Notes: generated by a model from the letters alone, not told the origin. DNA of 32,066 nucleotides from an uncultured Terriglobales bacterium (GCA_955652395.1 CATPBJ010000070.1:1-32066); one strand, 5' to 3'. Positions 5,803 through 14,839 are shown, counted from the stretch's first letter. A program made the numbers and translations.

Positions 5803-6513
5803 ATGCCTGCCTTCATCGAAGCCGTGGAACTGCGCAAGACCTACCGCGTGGGCAATATCGATGTTCCCTCCCTTCGGGGGATCTCCTTTAAGGTGCAAAA
5901 GGGAGAATTCGTCAGCGTCGTAGGTCCTTCGGGCAGCGGCAAATCCACACTCTTCTACCTGTTGGGCGGACTGACTCGCGCGGACTCCGGCCACGTTGTC
6001 ATTGATGGAGACGACTTCGCGCAGCTCTCCGATGCCGAGCGCACCCGACTGCGCAAGCGCAAGATCGGATTCGTCTTCCAGAAATTCAACCTGTTGCCTA
6101 CCCTGGATGCAAAATCGAATATTGATATTGCGCTGGATATCGCAGGGGCGAACGGGGCCCGCGATGCCGACTACTTTAATAAAATTGTGGGTCTCTTGGG
6201 GCTGGACAAGCGCCTCCGGCATCGACCCTCCGAACTCTCCGGGGGTGAACAGCAGCGGGTCGCGCTCGCCCGGGCGTTGATCAACAAGCCGGCCATTGTT
6301 TTGGCCGATGAACCCACGGGCAACCTGGATTCCAAGAACTCAGAGATCGTGCTGGCGATGCTGCGGCATTCCAACCGGGAGCTCGGCCAAACCGTGCTCA
6401 TGATCACGCACAACCCGGAAGCCGCCAGCTATGGCGATCGCATCATCCACATGCGTGACGGCGAGATCGTTGCTCCGGAAAGGGACCCGCAATGGACCGG
6501 CCACTCAGCCTAG
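5803..6513 (+). CDS. ABC transporter ATP-binding protein (LolD/MacB type)
   Basis: A 236-residue ATPase of the lipoprotein-release/macrolide-export (LolD, MacB) class, which powers a membrane permease on the cytoplasmic face. Walker A GPSGSGKST is at 41-49, Q-loop Gln93, signature LSGGEQ at 145-150, Walker B IVLADEP at 165-171 followed by TGNLDS, and switch His203. The TGNLDS segment and the short length are typical of the class. I place the start at ATG 5803 (MPAFIEAVELRKTY), where family similarity begins; an in-frame ATG at 5776 would add nine residues. No permease is encoded next to it in either direction, which is unusual, since these ATPases are normally paired with an FtsX-like permease. 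Confidence 0.88.
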   Translation: MPAFIEAVELRKTYRVGNIDVPSLRGISFKVQKGEFVSVVGPSGSGKSTLFYLLGGLTRADSGHVVIDGDDFAQLSDAERTRLRKRKIGFVFQKFNLLPTLDAKSNIDIALDIAGANGARDADYFNKIVGLLGLDKRLRHRPSELSGGEQQRVALARALINKPAIVLADEPTGNLDSKNSEIVLAMLRHSNRELGQTVLMITHNPEAASYGDRIIHMRDGEIVAPERDPQWTGHSA

Positions 6514-6602
6514 GTTCTAGAAGTCAATTGCAGGCGAAAGCCGAGGGCGGCGGTTCCCACGTGTGTAGTAAGGATGTACGAGCTGTTTCCTGACACTTCA
6601 CC

Positions 6603-7838
6603 GTGAACACTGCCGAACTCATCTACGACTGGAACCGGATGGATGCTGCCAAGCTGCGACCGACGGGACCGGTGCTGCTTAACGACGAGACCCTGCGCGA
6701 TGGTTTGCAGTCGCCTTCGGTGCGCGATCCGTCGATTGCAGAAAAAATTCAGATCCTGCATTTGATGGAAGCCCTGGGGATCAACTCGCTCGACATGGGG
6801 CTGCCGGGAGCGGGACCGCGCGCGGTTGCGGATTGTGAGGCGTTGGCCCACCAGATCGCCCGGCACAAGATGAAGATTCGCGCCAACTGCGCGGCGCGCA
6901 CTCATGAAAATGATATCCGGCCGATTGCCGAGATCGTGCAGCGCACCGGCCTGAACATCCAGGCCGCGACTTTCATCGGTTCGAGCCCGATTCGCCGCTA
7001 TACCGAAGGCTGGACGGACGACTTCCTGCTCGAGACCACGGAAAGGGCGGTGAAGTTCACTGTGGCGCTGGGCCTCGATTCCATGTATGTGACCGAGGAC
7101 ACGAGCCGCTGCGATCCGGCAATGGTCAAGCGTCTGTATTCGACCGCAATCAACTGCGGGGCGCGGGCCATCGTGATTTGCGACACCGCGGGACACGCCA
7201 CGCCGATGGGAGCGTTCGCCCTGGTGCGCTTCGTCCTCGAAGAAGTGGTGAAGCCTTCCGGAGAAAAGATTCGCGTCGACTGGCACGGACATTGCGACCG
7301 CGGACTCGCAATTGCGAATTCGATGGCAGCGCTGATCGCGGGAGCGGAATGCGTTCACGCCTGCGCGCTCGGAATCGGCGAACGCGTCGGCAACACCCAG
7401 ATGGACCAGATGCTGGTGAACCTGAAACTCATGGGCATTCCTCCCTGGGCTGAGCAAGACCTCACCAAGCTGAAGGAGTATTGCCAAGCAGTGTCGAAGG
7501 CCACGGGCGTCCCCATCCCGCCGAACTATCCGGTGGTGGGAGAAGACGCATTCCGCACCGCGACTGGAGTGCACGCGGCGGCGGTCATCAAGGCCTACAA
7601 GAAGAATGACATCGAACTGGCAAACGCCGTGTACTCCGGTGTGCCCTCGCAGATGTTCGGGCTGGAGCAGATCATCGACATCGGTCCGATGAGCGGCAAG
7701 TCGAATGTGCTGTTCTGGCTGGAACGCCACGGCGTGCCCGCAACCGATGACGTTGTGGAGCGAATTTACCGGTGCGCCAAAGGGTCGGACCATACCCTCA
7801 CCGAGACCGAAATCCGCGAGTGTCTGAAGGCAATGTAG
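6603..7838 (+). CDS. LeuA/homocitrate-synthase-like family protein
   Basis: A 411-residue DRE-TIM metallolyase-type TIM barrel that condenses acetyl-CoA, or a related acyl-CoA, with a 2-oxoacid. The DETLRDGLQ motif at 28-36 carries the metal- and substrate-binding residues. TEDTSR is at about 164-169, the metal His pair HGH at 228-230, and the GIGERVGN signature at 257-264 follows 2-isopropylmalate synthase usage. The C-terminal LeuA-dimer regulatory domain of full 2-isopropylmalate synthases (about 500 residues) is absent, so the enzyme would not be leucine-inhibited in the usual way. The substrate could be 2-oxoisovalerate, 2-oxoglutarate or another oxoacid; no leucine or lysine pathway gene lies nearby. 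The start is GTG at 6603, with no clear ribosome-binding site. Confidence 0.82.
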   Translation: MNTAELIYDWNRMDAAKLRPTGPVLLNDETLRDGLQSPSVRDPSIAEKIQILHLMEALGINSLDMGLPGAGPRAVADCEALAHQIARHKMKIRANCAARTHENDIRPIAEIVQRTGLNIQAATFIGSSPIRRYTEGWTDDFLLETTERAVKFTVALGLDSMYVTEDTSRCDPAMVKRLYSTAINCGARAIVICDTAGHATPMGAFALVRFVLEEVVKPSGEKIRVDWHGHCDRGLAIANSMAALIAGAECVHACALGIGERVGNTQMDQMLVNLKLMGIPPWAEQDLTKLKEYCQAVSKATGVPIPPNYPVVGEDAFRTATGVHAAAVIKAYKKNDIELANAVYSGVPSQMFGLEQIIDIGPMSGKSNVLFWLERHGVPATDDVVERIYRCAKGSDHTLTETEIRECLKAM

Positions 7839-7913
7839 GCGTGGGCGTCCCGCTCGTGCTGGGCTGTTCCGGGCCTGTCAAACCCCTTAACCCCGCGCCC
7901 AGGACTCCGCAAA

Positions 7914-8653
7914 GTGCGATGCCAGGCGCGGCGGTCGCTAGTGGCGCCTCGTCTTACTCAGCTTCATCAGGACGATATCCATCGCCTGATTCCGGCGCGC
8001 TACAGCGACGATGGCGCGAGTGTACTGGCGAGGCTCACATCCGGGCTGACATCCGACCAACAGCACCTGCAAGAGCTTTTCCGCTCGAGGGCGCAACCAA
8101 CGAACGGCGGCTGGGGGAAGCGAACCTGCTGCCTGGGGTGACCGTCCACGAACTGGTATTCGGAATTCCCCACTGGCACATCGTAAATGCCACCTTCACT
8201 CACGCACGTCCCGAAGGCAGCCGCTTCAATGGCCCGGACCGCGGGGCGTGGTATTCCGCATTCATGCTCGACACGGCGCAGGCTGAAGTTACGTTTCATT
8301 TTGCCCAAAGTCTGCGCGAGGTGAACTGGGAAGAGAGTGAAACCGCGACCTACCGCGAGTACCTGGCCGATTTCCGCGCCGGATTTCACGACATGCGAAA
8401 GCGTTCCGAGTATGCCGGCTGCCTGGATCCGGTGAGCCATGTTGAGTCACAACAACTGGCTCGCGAGCTTTTGAATCAGGGATCGGCCGGATTGATCTAT
8501 CCCAGTGTTCGCCATCGCGGCGGCACCTGCCTCGCCTGCTTTCGGCCAGCGCTCGTGGTCAACGTTCGGAAAGGTTGGATAGTCACACTTGAGTTTTCCG
8601 ACGCGTTCGCCGCACCCACGGTCCACATCGATAAGGGACGGCAGAAAACGTAA
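7914..8653 (+). pseudogene. RES-domain protein, interrupted by a frameshift
   Basis: RES domains are NAD-degrading (ADP-ribosyl-type) folds best known as toxins of RES/Xre toxin-antitoxin pairs. The N-terminal part is in one frame from GTG 7914 (DDIHRLIPARYSDD, then QQHLQELFR). The rest continues in the preceding frame from about 8085 (LEGATNERRL), with the family residues Arg in SRFNGPDRG, Glu in AQAEVTFHF and Ser in LIYPSVRHRGG. Restoring one base near 8086-8089 (CGCTCGAG) would join them into one protein of about 245 residues. The frame used downstream is also open upstream to 7772, but that part has no family similarity. No Xre-type antitoxin gene is adjacent. It could be a true pseudogene or an assembly indel; catalytic residues are otherwise intact. 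Confidence 0.7.
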
Positions 8654-8762
8654 CCACCGGTCACTGCTGCACGACGTAACGATTACTGACCCGCCGTAAT
8701 CGATGGGCGTCCACGACGCCACCTCCAACATCCGGCATAGCGTTGTAAGATGGCAAATTCAG

Positions 8763-8894
8763 TTATTGGTCGTTGGTCGCTAGTCGTTGATCCTTACGTT
8801 TCCGCGACAGCGGCGATTGCACTCGCGGGTTGAAGACGACGCAGGCTACCGACTAATGACCAACAATTAGCGTCCAACGACTGACGGCCAACCC
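8763..8894. repeat. Inverted GTCGTTGGTC-type repeat arms before M20 gene
   Basis: Near-repeats of TTGGTCGTTGGTCGCTAGTC (from 8765) are mirrored by an inverted, imperfect set at 8849-8890 (ACTAATGACCAAC, CGTCCAACGACTGACGGCC). The right arm runs straight into AACCC and the ATG at 8895, leaving no Shine-Dalgarno sequence. Related word sets lie at 28358-28556 and 30703-30725. Confidence 0.6.
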
Positions 8895-10154
8895 ATGCCT
8901 CGATCGCAAGCCGAAGTATCGGAGCTGTTTCCTGGCGTGCAGCAGGAAGTGGCCCACCTCTGCTCGTTACCCGAAATTCGCTCGGCCTTTACCTGGCTTC
9001 GCGCGCAGGAACCGCAGTTCGCGCAGTGGCAGCTTGAGCTGGCGCGCATTGCTGCCCCTCCGTTTGGCGAAAGCGCCCGCGGCCAATGGCTGGCGGACAG
9101 GTTCTGCGAACTCGGGCTGGAATCCGTTCACACCGACGAGGTTGGCAATGTTTTCGGCACGCATGCGGGTTACGGACACGGACACGTCTCGCTCAGCGCG
9201 CACCTGGACACGGTTTTTCCCGCGGGCACGCCGTTGAACATCCGGCAACAGGGCAACCGATTGTATGGGCCCGGCGTCTCGGACAATTGCGCCGGAGTAA
9301 CCGCGATGCTAGCCATCGTGGCGGCATTACGCGCTCTGGGTATCCGGCACGCATTGCCGTTTTTGTTTATCGGCAATGTGGGAGAAGAAGGTGAGGGCGA
9401 CCTGCGGGGGATGCGCCACATTTTTTCCCAGCCGCGATGGAAGGATCAGATTCACTACAGCCTGGTGCTCGATGGCGCGGGTGCCGACACGATCGTGGCC
9501 GAGGCCCTGGGCAGCCGCCGTTTCGAAGTGATCGTGCGCGGCCCGGGCGGACATTCCTGGAGCGATTTTGGCGCACCCAATCCCATCGTGGTGCTGGCCC
9601 GGGCGATACAGGCGTTCGCGCAAACCCCGGTGCCGGCATCGCCCAAGACCACCTTCAACGTGGGCGTAATTCGTGGCGGCACTTCGGTGAATTCGATTCC
9701 GGAGTCGGCCAGCATGCGGGTGGACATCCGCTCAACCTCAATGGCGGAAATGGAACGTCTGGAACGGGCTCTGCGCCAGGCGCTCGACCAGGCCGTGGAA
9801 CAGGAAACGCGGGCTACGGAGGCGCGCACGGCTTCGCGGCGGCGGCCCTTTGGACTGAGCTCGGAGGTGGTCGTGATCGGGAATCGTCCCGCGGGCGAGC
9901 TCTATCCGAATGTGCGCATTCTGCAGGTAATTCGGGCGGTAGACGCGCAACTGGGCAATGCCGCGCAAGTGCAGCGTGCTTCCACGGACGCCAACATCCC
10001 ACTTTCGTTGGGACTCGAAGCCATTGCCCTCGGCGGCGGGGGCACCGGCGGCGGGGCGCACACCTTGCAGGAATGGTTTGACTGCAGCGGGCGCGAGCTT
10101 GGCCTCAAGCGCATTCTGCTGACTCTGCTCGGGCTCGCGGGAGTAGCTCTATGA
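8895..10154 (+). CDS. M20-family metallopeptidase
   Basis: A 419-residue zinc-dependent amidohydrolase/exopeptidase of the M20 (ArgE/DapE/PepT/CPG2) family. Zinc-site residues are visible in order: His103 and Asp105 (SAHLDTVFP), Asp130 (GPGVSDNCAG), the catalytic Glu164 with Glu165 (GNVGEEGEG), Asp in LVLDGAGA, and His389 (GGGAHTLQEW). The dimerisation insert lies at about 205-320 (GPGGHSWSDFGAPN). No signal peptide is visible, so it is probably cytoplasmic. The substrate is unknown; it most resembles tri- or dipeptidase-like members. The ATG follows AACCC without a ribosome-binding site. Its stop overlaps the ATG of the amidohydrolase by four bases (ATGA), indicating translational coupling. 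Confidence 0.88.
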   Translation: MPRSQAEVSELFPGVQQEVAHLCSLPEIRSAFTWLRAQEPQFAQWQLELARIAAPPFGESARGQWLADRFCELGLESVHTDEVGNVFGTHAGYGHGHVSLSAHLDTVFPAGTPLNIRQQGNRLYGPGVSDNCAGVTAMLAIVAALRALGIRHALPFLFIGNVGEEGEGDLRGMRHIFSQPRWKDQIHYSLVLDGAGADTIVAEALGSRRFEVIVRGPGGHSWSDFGAPNPIVVLARAIQAFAQTPVPASPKTTFNVGVIRGGTSVNSIPESASMRVDIRSTSMAEMERLERALRQALDQAVEQETRATEARTASRRRPFGLSSEVVVIGNRPAGELYPNVRILQVIRAVDAQLGNAAQVQRASTDANIPLSLGLEAIALGGGGTGGGAHTLQEWFDCSGRELGLKRILLTLLGLAGVAL

Positions 10155-11932
10155 AACTGGCAACCACCGTTTTCCTGGCGATGATTGCAAGCGCAACGAC
10201 TGCGACGGTTAAAGCCCAGAACTTGCCGTCACAACCCATGGCCGATGTCATCTTTCGCAATGCGAACATCTATACCGGCGTGGTGGATACGTCTTCGTTT
10301 CACGCCATCCAGCGTGCGGAAGCCATGGCCGTTCGCGATGGAAGGGTTGAAGCTGTGGGCCGGAACGACGAGATCCTGAAACTGAAAGGGCCGTCGACCG
10401 AGGTCACCAACCTGGGCGGACATTTCGCGATGCCCGGATTCAATGATGCGCATATGCACCTGGCCAACGCAGGTTTTCAGCGGCTCACCGTCGACCTAAT
10501 AGGAGTGAAGTCGTTGACTGAGTTTCGCGATCGAATCCGGGCGCGAGTGCAAAACGCCGGCCCGGACGAGTGGATTGTGGGCGGCGGTTGGGACCAGACT
10601 CTGTGGCCGGTGAAAGAACTGCCCAGCCGCTGGGACATCGATGAAGTAACCACCGATCATCCCGTATTCCTCGAACGCGTGGACGGCCACATCGCGGTGG
10701 CCAACACTCGCGCCTTGCAACTGGCGAGCATAACGGTCGCGAGCAGGGATCCGGCGGGGGGCAAGATCGATCGTGATACCACGGGCCAGGCGACTGGCAT
10801 TTTGCGTGAAACGGCCCGCCTGGCAGTGACCGCGGTCATTCCCAAACCAAACCACGACAAGCGCCGGCAGGCTATTGAAACGGGCCTGCAGGAACTGGCT
10901 CGCGGCGGCATCACGTCGGCACAGGACAATTCCGATTCTGGAGACTCGAAGCTTTCCTGGGATGATTTCCAGATCCTTGAAGAGATTGAGCGGGAAGGTA
11001 AGCTCACCGCGCGCATCACGGAGTGGTTGCCGTTTAACGACCCCTTGCCCACGTTGCAGGAACATCGTTCGGCGCATCCACAGTCGGACAATCTGCTGCA
11101 CACCGGCATGATCAAGGCCTACATGGACGGATCTCTGGGCTCGCGCACCGCCGCGCTGCTCGAACCCTACGCCGATGACCCGACCAATTCCGGGTTGCCA
11201 CAGTATGAACAGGACGTTCTCACCAGCATGACGAAAGAGCGAGTGAACGCGGGATTCCAAATCGGGTTCCATGCCATTGGCGACAAAGGAGTGCAGATGG
11301 CGCTGGACGCCTTCGCAGCCGCCACCATGGACTCTGTGGGGACGGACCGTGTGGGGACGGGTCTCCGACCCGTCCAGGCCGAGCGAAGCTCGGCTAAGCT
11401 TGCGCCGGTCCCTGATCTTCGCCTTCGCATCGAGCACGCGCAAGTCACCAACCCCCAGCAGGTAGCGAAGTTCAAGCAGTTCATGGTCATTGCCTCCATG
11501 CAACCCAACCATCTGCTCACTGACATGAACTGGGCCGAAGCCCGGCTGGGTCCAAAGCGCGCGGCCCATTCCTATGCCTGGGCGGAATTTCTGAAGAAGG
11601 GAGTGCTCCTGGCTTTCGGGACTGACTATCCCGTCGAACCGGTCACGCCGTTCCGCGGTCTCTATGCTGCCGTAACTCGCAAGAGCGAAGATGGCAAGAA
11701 GGAATACTATCCCGAGCAGAAGCTGAACATGGAACAGGCGATCGCCGCTTACACCACCGGCTCGGCATTCGCCGAGTTCACCGAAAAAGATAAGGGAACA
11801 CTCACTCCCGGCATGCTAGCCGACTTTGTAGTGCTGGACATGGACATTACCTCCGTGCCCCCGGAAAAGATTCTGGCAACCAAGGTGCTGCGCACGGTGG
11901 TGGGCGGGCAGACGGTGTACGAAGCCAAGTGA
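10151..11932 (+). CDS. Exported YtcJ-like metal-dependent amidohydrolase
   Basis: A 593-residue amidohydrolase-superfamily protein with a cleavable signal peptide (about residues 1-22, ending VKAQ), so it should act in the periplasm. The composite beta-sandwich flanks a TIM barrel with the metal pair His101/His103 in GFNDAHMHL. Later metal or substrate residues appear in IGFHAIGDKG, LRIEHAQ and AFGTDYPVEP. Together with the N-terminal GGGWDQ and LERVDGH segments this is the YtcJ-like branch, whose substrates are mostly undefined. Residues about 395-416 are an insert encoded by a repeat element (see 11336-11400) that keeps the frame. A GGGAG ribosome-binding site is present inside the end of the M20 gene, and the two genes form an operon. 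Confidence 0.87.
   Translation: MKLATTVFLAMIASATTATVKAQNLPSQPMADVIFRNANIYTGVVDTSSFHAIQRAEAMAVRDGRVEAVGRNDEILKLKGPSTEVTNLGGHFAMPGFNDAHMHLANAGFQRLTVDLIGVKSLTEFRDRIRARVQNAGPDEWIVGGGWDQTLWPVKELPSRWDIDEVTTDHPVFLERVDGHIAVANTRALQLASITVASRDPAGGKIDRDTTGQATGILRETARLAVTAVIPKPNHDKRRQAIETGLQELARGGITSAQDNSDSGDSKLSWDDFQILEEIEREGKLTARITEWLPFNDPLPTLQEHRSAHPQSDNLLHTGMIKAYMDGSLGSRTAALLEPYADDPTNSGLPQYEQDVLTSMTKERVNAGFQIGFHAIGDKGVQMALDAFAAATMDSVGTDRVGTGLRPVQAERSSAKLAPVPDLRLRIEHAQVTNPQQVAKFKQFMVIASMQPNHLLTDMNWAEARLGPKRAAHSYAWAEFLKKGVLLAFGTDYPVEPVTPFRGLYAAVTRKSEDGKKEYYPEQKLNMEQAIAAYTTGSAFAEFTEKDKGTLTPGMLADFVVLDMDITSVPPEKILATKVLRTVVGGQTVYEAK
11336..11400 (+). repeat. REP-like double hairpin inside a coding sequence
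   Basis: GTGGGGACGG occurs directly repeated at 11336 and 11351. The second copy opens a perfect 9-bp hairpin, GGACGGGTC-TCC-GACCCGTCC (11355-11375). A perfect 7-bp hairpin GCCGAGC-GAA-GCTCGGC (11378-11394) follows at once. Such twin palindromes are intergenic elsewhere in the window, but this one lies within the amidohydrolase gene and is translated in frame. Confidence 0.8.
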
Positions 11933-11993
11933 TTCAAAAAATCTAAAATTCGGCAATCCAGGCAAGCTCCCGTTCATTTGTTACTCTAGCCCC

Positions 11994-12920
11994 GTGTCCC
12001 GCTCGCTCAAAGCCCACATCCTGCTGGTTCTGATCACGCTGATCTGGGGCTCCAATTTTGTCGTCATCAAGAATGCCCTGGCGGATATTTCTCCTCTGTT
12101 TTTCAACGCTGTCCGCATGAGCCTGGCGGCGGTGGTGCTGGCGGTGGTTTTTTACCGCGAGCTCGGTCGTCTCACTGCCAGCTCGCTGCGCTCCGGTTTG
12201 CTGGTGGGTGTTTTCCTCTTTATCGGGAACGAACTGCAGACGCTGGGCCTCAAATATACGACGCCATCAAAATCGGCTTTCCTGACCGGGGTCTCGGTTG
12301 TACTGGTCCCGCTACTGCTCGCTCTCTTCTGGAAACGCGGCCTCAATCATTGGACGGCTGCCGGCGTGGCTCTGGCGTTTGTCGGCTTGTATCTGCTTAC
12401 GGTACCGGCGTCCGTCGGAGGCGGGCTCAATCTGCGGAGCATGAATCAGGGTGACCTGTTTACCCTGGGTGCAGCCGTGGTGTTTGCCTTTCACATTATT
12501 TTCATCGAACACGCAACCCGGACCCAGGGATGGCAGCAGATCACCGTTGTCCAGGTCGCGGTGACCGCGTTGCTGATGATCCTGACCGTTCCCGTGGCGG
12601 AGAAAGTCTACGTCCTGTGGTCTCCGCGAGTGCTCTGGGGAATTGGCATCACTGGGTTTCTTAGCCTGGCGCTGGCGTTCGCCATTCAAGCCTGGGCGCA
12701 GCAATTCACTCCGGCGACCCATACCGCGTTGATCTTTACCCTGGAGCCGGTGTTTGCCTGGCTCACGTCGTTCATTTTTCTGGGAGAACGGCTGGGCACG
12801 CGTGCCGGGGTGGGGGCGGCGTGCATTCTGGCCGGACTGTTGATTTCGGAGGAGAAGGCGAGCACGGAGTCGATGGCTGTTTCTCCGGATCATGCCGGAG
12901 TTCCAAGTCAGCACGGGTAG
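11994..12920 (+). CDS. EamA/DMT-superfamily transporter
   Basis: A 308-residue inner-membrane protein with about ten hydrophobic segments in two EamA repeats. The first repeat begins LLVLITLIWGSNFVVIKNAL, the typical EamA N-terminus. The second starts near residue 155 and carries ALIFTLEPVFAWLTSFIFLG, the conserved segment of the last helices. Such proteins export amino acids, nucleobases or other metabolites; the substrate cannot be told. The C-terminal 20 residues are a polar tail. The start is a GTG at 11994 with no obvious ribosome-binding site. It lies 61 bases after the amidohydrolase on the same strand and may be co-transcribed with the peptidase-amidohydrolase pair, which would suit export of a hydrolysis product (inference). 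Confidence 0.9.
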   Translation: MSRSLKAHILLVLITLIWGSNFVVIKNALADISPLFFNAVRMSLAAVVLAVVFYRELGRLTASSLRSGLLVGVFLFIGNELQTLGLKYTTPSKSAFLTGVSVVLVPLLLALFWKRGLNHWTAAGVALAFVGLYLLTVPASVGGGLNLRSMNQGDLFTLGAAVVFAFHIIFIEHATRTQGWQQITVVQVAVTALLMILTVPVAEKVYVLWSPRVLWGIGITGFLSLALAFAIQAWAQQFTPATHTALIFTLEPVFAWLTSFIFLGERLGTRAGVGAACILAGLLISEEKASTESMAVSPDHAGVPSQHG

Positions 12921-13170
12921 GGGCCGACCTTGTCCTGAAGCGAAGCCGAAGGATGTCCTTCACCCCCAGTGCCACCGCACCCGTAGGGGCAAGTGTCCTC
13001 ACCTGCCCAGCGGCGCAAAGCTCCGCAGTCTGCCAAGATCCGCAAGTTCTTCGGCGAGCCTTGCTCGCCCGCCCAGACGGGGTCGTCCGGGCCTACGTGG
13101 CTCGTGGCCAGTCGCAACACTTTTCCTGGAATCGGCGTCTAACTCACTGTGACTGCTGTGGGCGGGAAGG

Positions 13171-13202
13171 TATAATCTACGAGGCAGATCATCTTCGGAG
13201 GA
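13171..13202 (+). promoter_or_regulatory. Promoter -10 and ribosome-binding site of the HtrA gene
   Basis: A perfect TATAAT lies at 13171-13176, and a strong GGAGGA ribosome-binding site at 13197-13202, seven bases before the ATG. The expected -35 position has no good TTGACA match, so an activator or alternative sigma factor may be involved. The 250 bases before this, after the EamA gene, hold GC-rich short repeats and no gene. Confidence 0.55.
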
Positions 13203-13209
13203 AGTCATT

Positions 13210-14787
13210 ATGAATCAGCGCGCAAGCGCTCTTTGGGTACGTTTGAAGGCGAACCGTCTTGCGTACAGCATCTCTATCCTGATCACGTTGACTGTCGGTA
13301 TCCTGATCGGGACGGTGATCTCCTCTGGAGTGAGAGGCCAGGATAAGAAATCATCCTCCGATGTGGCCCCCTTGACCGTGCCTTCGCCGCAGGTGCTCTC
13401 CAACCAGTTCTCGCAGATCTCCAAGCAACTCGAGCCCAGCGTAGTCAACATCAACACCGAATCGACCGTCAAGACACCCCGCCGGCGCCGTGGCGCTCCC
13501 AGTGGTGACGATGAAGCGAATCCATTCGACGATTTCTTCGACCGCTTTTTCGGCGGTCAGGGCGGCCAGGGTGGTCCGGGTGGGGGTTCTATCCGCGAGC
13601 GTTCCCTGGGTTCTGGGGTAATTGTCGATCCCAAGGGCTACATCGTGACCAACCGGCACGTAGTGGAAAAGGCGGACCGGATTCGAGTGAGGTTGCAGGA
13701 CGATCCGCCGGGATTGCTGCACGATGCCAAAGTCATCGGATCGGACCAGGAAACCGATCTGGCCGTAATCAAGATTGAAAGTAACAAGCCGCTCCCCATC
13801 GCAAAGCTGGGCAATTCTGACAGCATGCAGGTGGGAGACTGGGTGCTGGCGGTCGGCAGTCCGTTTGGATTGCAGGAAACCGTGACTGCGGGTATCGTGT
13901 CGGCCAAAGGCCGCAACATTGTGCCCCAACGTCAGTTCCAGTCGTTTATCCAGACCGACGCCGCCATTAACCCGGGCAATTCCGGAGGTCCGCTGGTGAA
14001 TATGACGGGGGAAGTGATCGGCATTAATACCGCGATTCTTACCGATACCAACGCCTACGCCGGCGTGGGATTTGCCTTGCCCTCGAATACCGTGGCGCAG
14101 GTTTACAACCAGCTGGTCAGTCCTGACCACCGGGTGTCGCGCGGTTCGATCGGAATCCTGTTTAATGCGCTGGACAATCCTGCCATCGCGAGAGTGTATG
14201 GAACCGGCTCGGGCGTGACCATTTCGGACGTGACCCCGGGCAGTCCGGCGGAACAGGCCGGCCTGAAAGTGGGCGACACCATTGTCGCGGTAGACAGCAA
14301 GCCGGTGAAAAACGGCGATGAGTTGGTCGCCGATATCGCCGCGCGCAAGCCGGGTTCGAAAATTGTGGTCGGGTTCATCCGCGACGGCAAGAGGCAGGAA
14401 GCCACAGCCACCGTGGCTGACCGGGCCAAGCTGTTTGCGGCACGCCTGGGGGACGACGATGAAGGCGGCCCTGACAGCGGACCCAAAGAAAGCAAACTCG
14501 GCGTCAGCGTCCAGACCCTGACCCAGGAGGGCGCAGATCGCCTCGACGTCCCCGCCGGCAAGGGTGTCATTGTGAAGGATGTGAAGGCGGGATCGTTTGC
14601 CGAGGATGTGGGCTTGAGTCGGGGCGATATTATCCTCGAAATTAACAAGCAGGCAGTGGACAACGAGGAACAGTTCAACCGCGTCTCCGGCACCTTGAAA
14701 AGCGGACAGGATGTTGTCTTCCTGGTACGCCAGAGGGGCGCCGGCCGCCAGGGCGGAACTATCTTTCTGGCCGGTACACTTCCGTAA
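13210..14787 (+). CDS. HtrA/DegP-type periplasmic serine protease
   Basis: A 525-residue Do-like protease/chaperone for misfolded envelope proteins. An uncleaved or cleavable N-terminal membrane segment spans about residues 19-40. The trypsin-like domain has His150 (VTNRHVV), Asp183 (ETDLAVIKI) and Ser258 (NPGNSGGPLV), so the triad is complete. Two PDZ domains follow (about 295-405 and 425-520), each with the GLKVGD- or GLSRGD-type ligand loop. The activation region is preceded by a low-complexity, Gly- and Gln-rich stretch with an acidic patch (about 98-126), often seen in DegP LA-loop regions. The ATG has a near-consensus ribosome-binding site and a TATAAT box upstream. Periplasmic location is inferred from the N-terminus. 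Confidence 0.93.
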   Translation: MNQRASALWVRLKANRLAYSISILITLTVGILIGTVISSGVRGQDKKSSSDVAPLTVPSPQVLSNQFSQISKQLEPSVVNINTESTVKTPRRRRGAPSGDDEANPFDDFFDRFFGGQGGQGGPGGGSIRERSLGSGVIVDPKGYIVTNRHVVEKADRIRVRLQDDPPGLLHDAKVIGSDQETDLAVIKIESNKPLPIAKLGNSDSMQVGDWVLAVGSPFGLQETVTAGIVSAKGRNIVPQRQFQSFIQTDAAINPGNSGGPLVNMTGEVIGINTAILTDTNAYAGVGFALPSNTVAQVYNQLVSPDHRVSRGSIGILFNALDNPAIARVYGTGSGVTISDVTPGSPAEQAGLKVGDTIVAVDSKPVKNGDELVADIAARKPGSKIVVGFIRDGKRQEATATVADRAKLFAARLGDDDEGGPDSGPKESKLGVSVQTLTQEGADRLDVPAGKGVIVKDVKAGSFAEDVGLSRGDIILEINKQAVDNEEQFNRVSGTLKSGQDVVFLVRQRGAGRQGGTIFLAGTLP

Positions 14788-14839
14788 CCTGAAGCTGGCA
14801 AAAGGGGGCTGGCACCGGAGTCGGGGATGGTTTACCCTG

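Noticed and set aside
6510..7793. Long open frame on the minus strand opposite the LeuA-like gene
   Set aside because: It is codon-bias shadow of the plus-strand gene. It has no motifs and the plus-strand product is clearly conserved.
7772..8085. N-terminal extension of the RES-frame reading frame
   Set aside because: It has no family similarity and overlaps the LeuA-like gene end. The genuine N-terminus is in the other frame from 7914.
8763..8890. CRISPR array
   Set aside because: The repeats are short degenerate words arranged as inverted arms, not 25-40 base direct repeats with spacers. No cas genes are present.
10496..11569. Long minus-strand open frame within the amidohydrolase gene
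   Set aside because: It is antisense shadow of a well-conserved gene, with no start signal or family.
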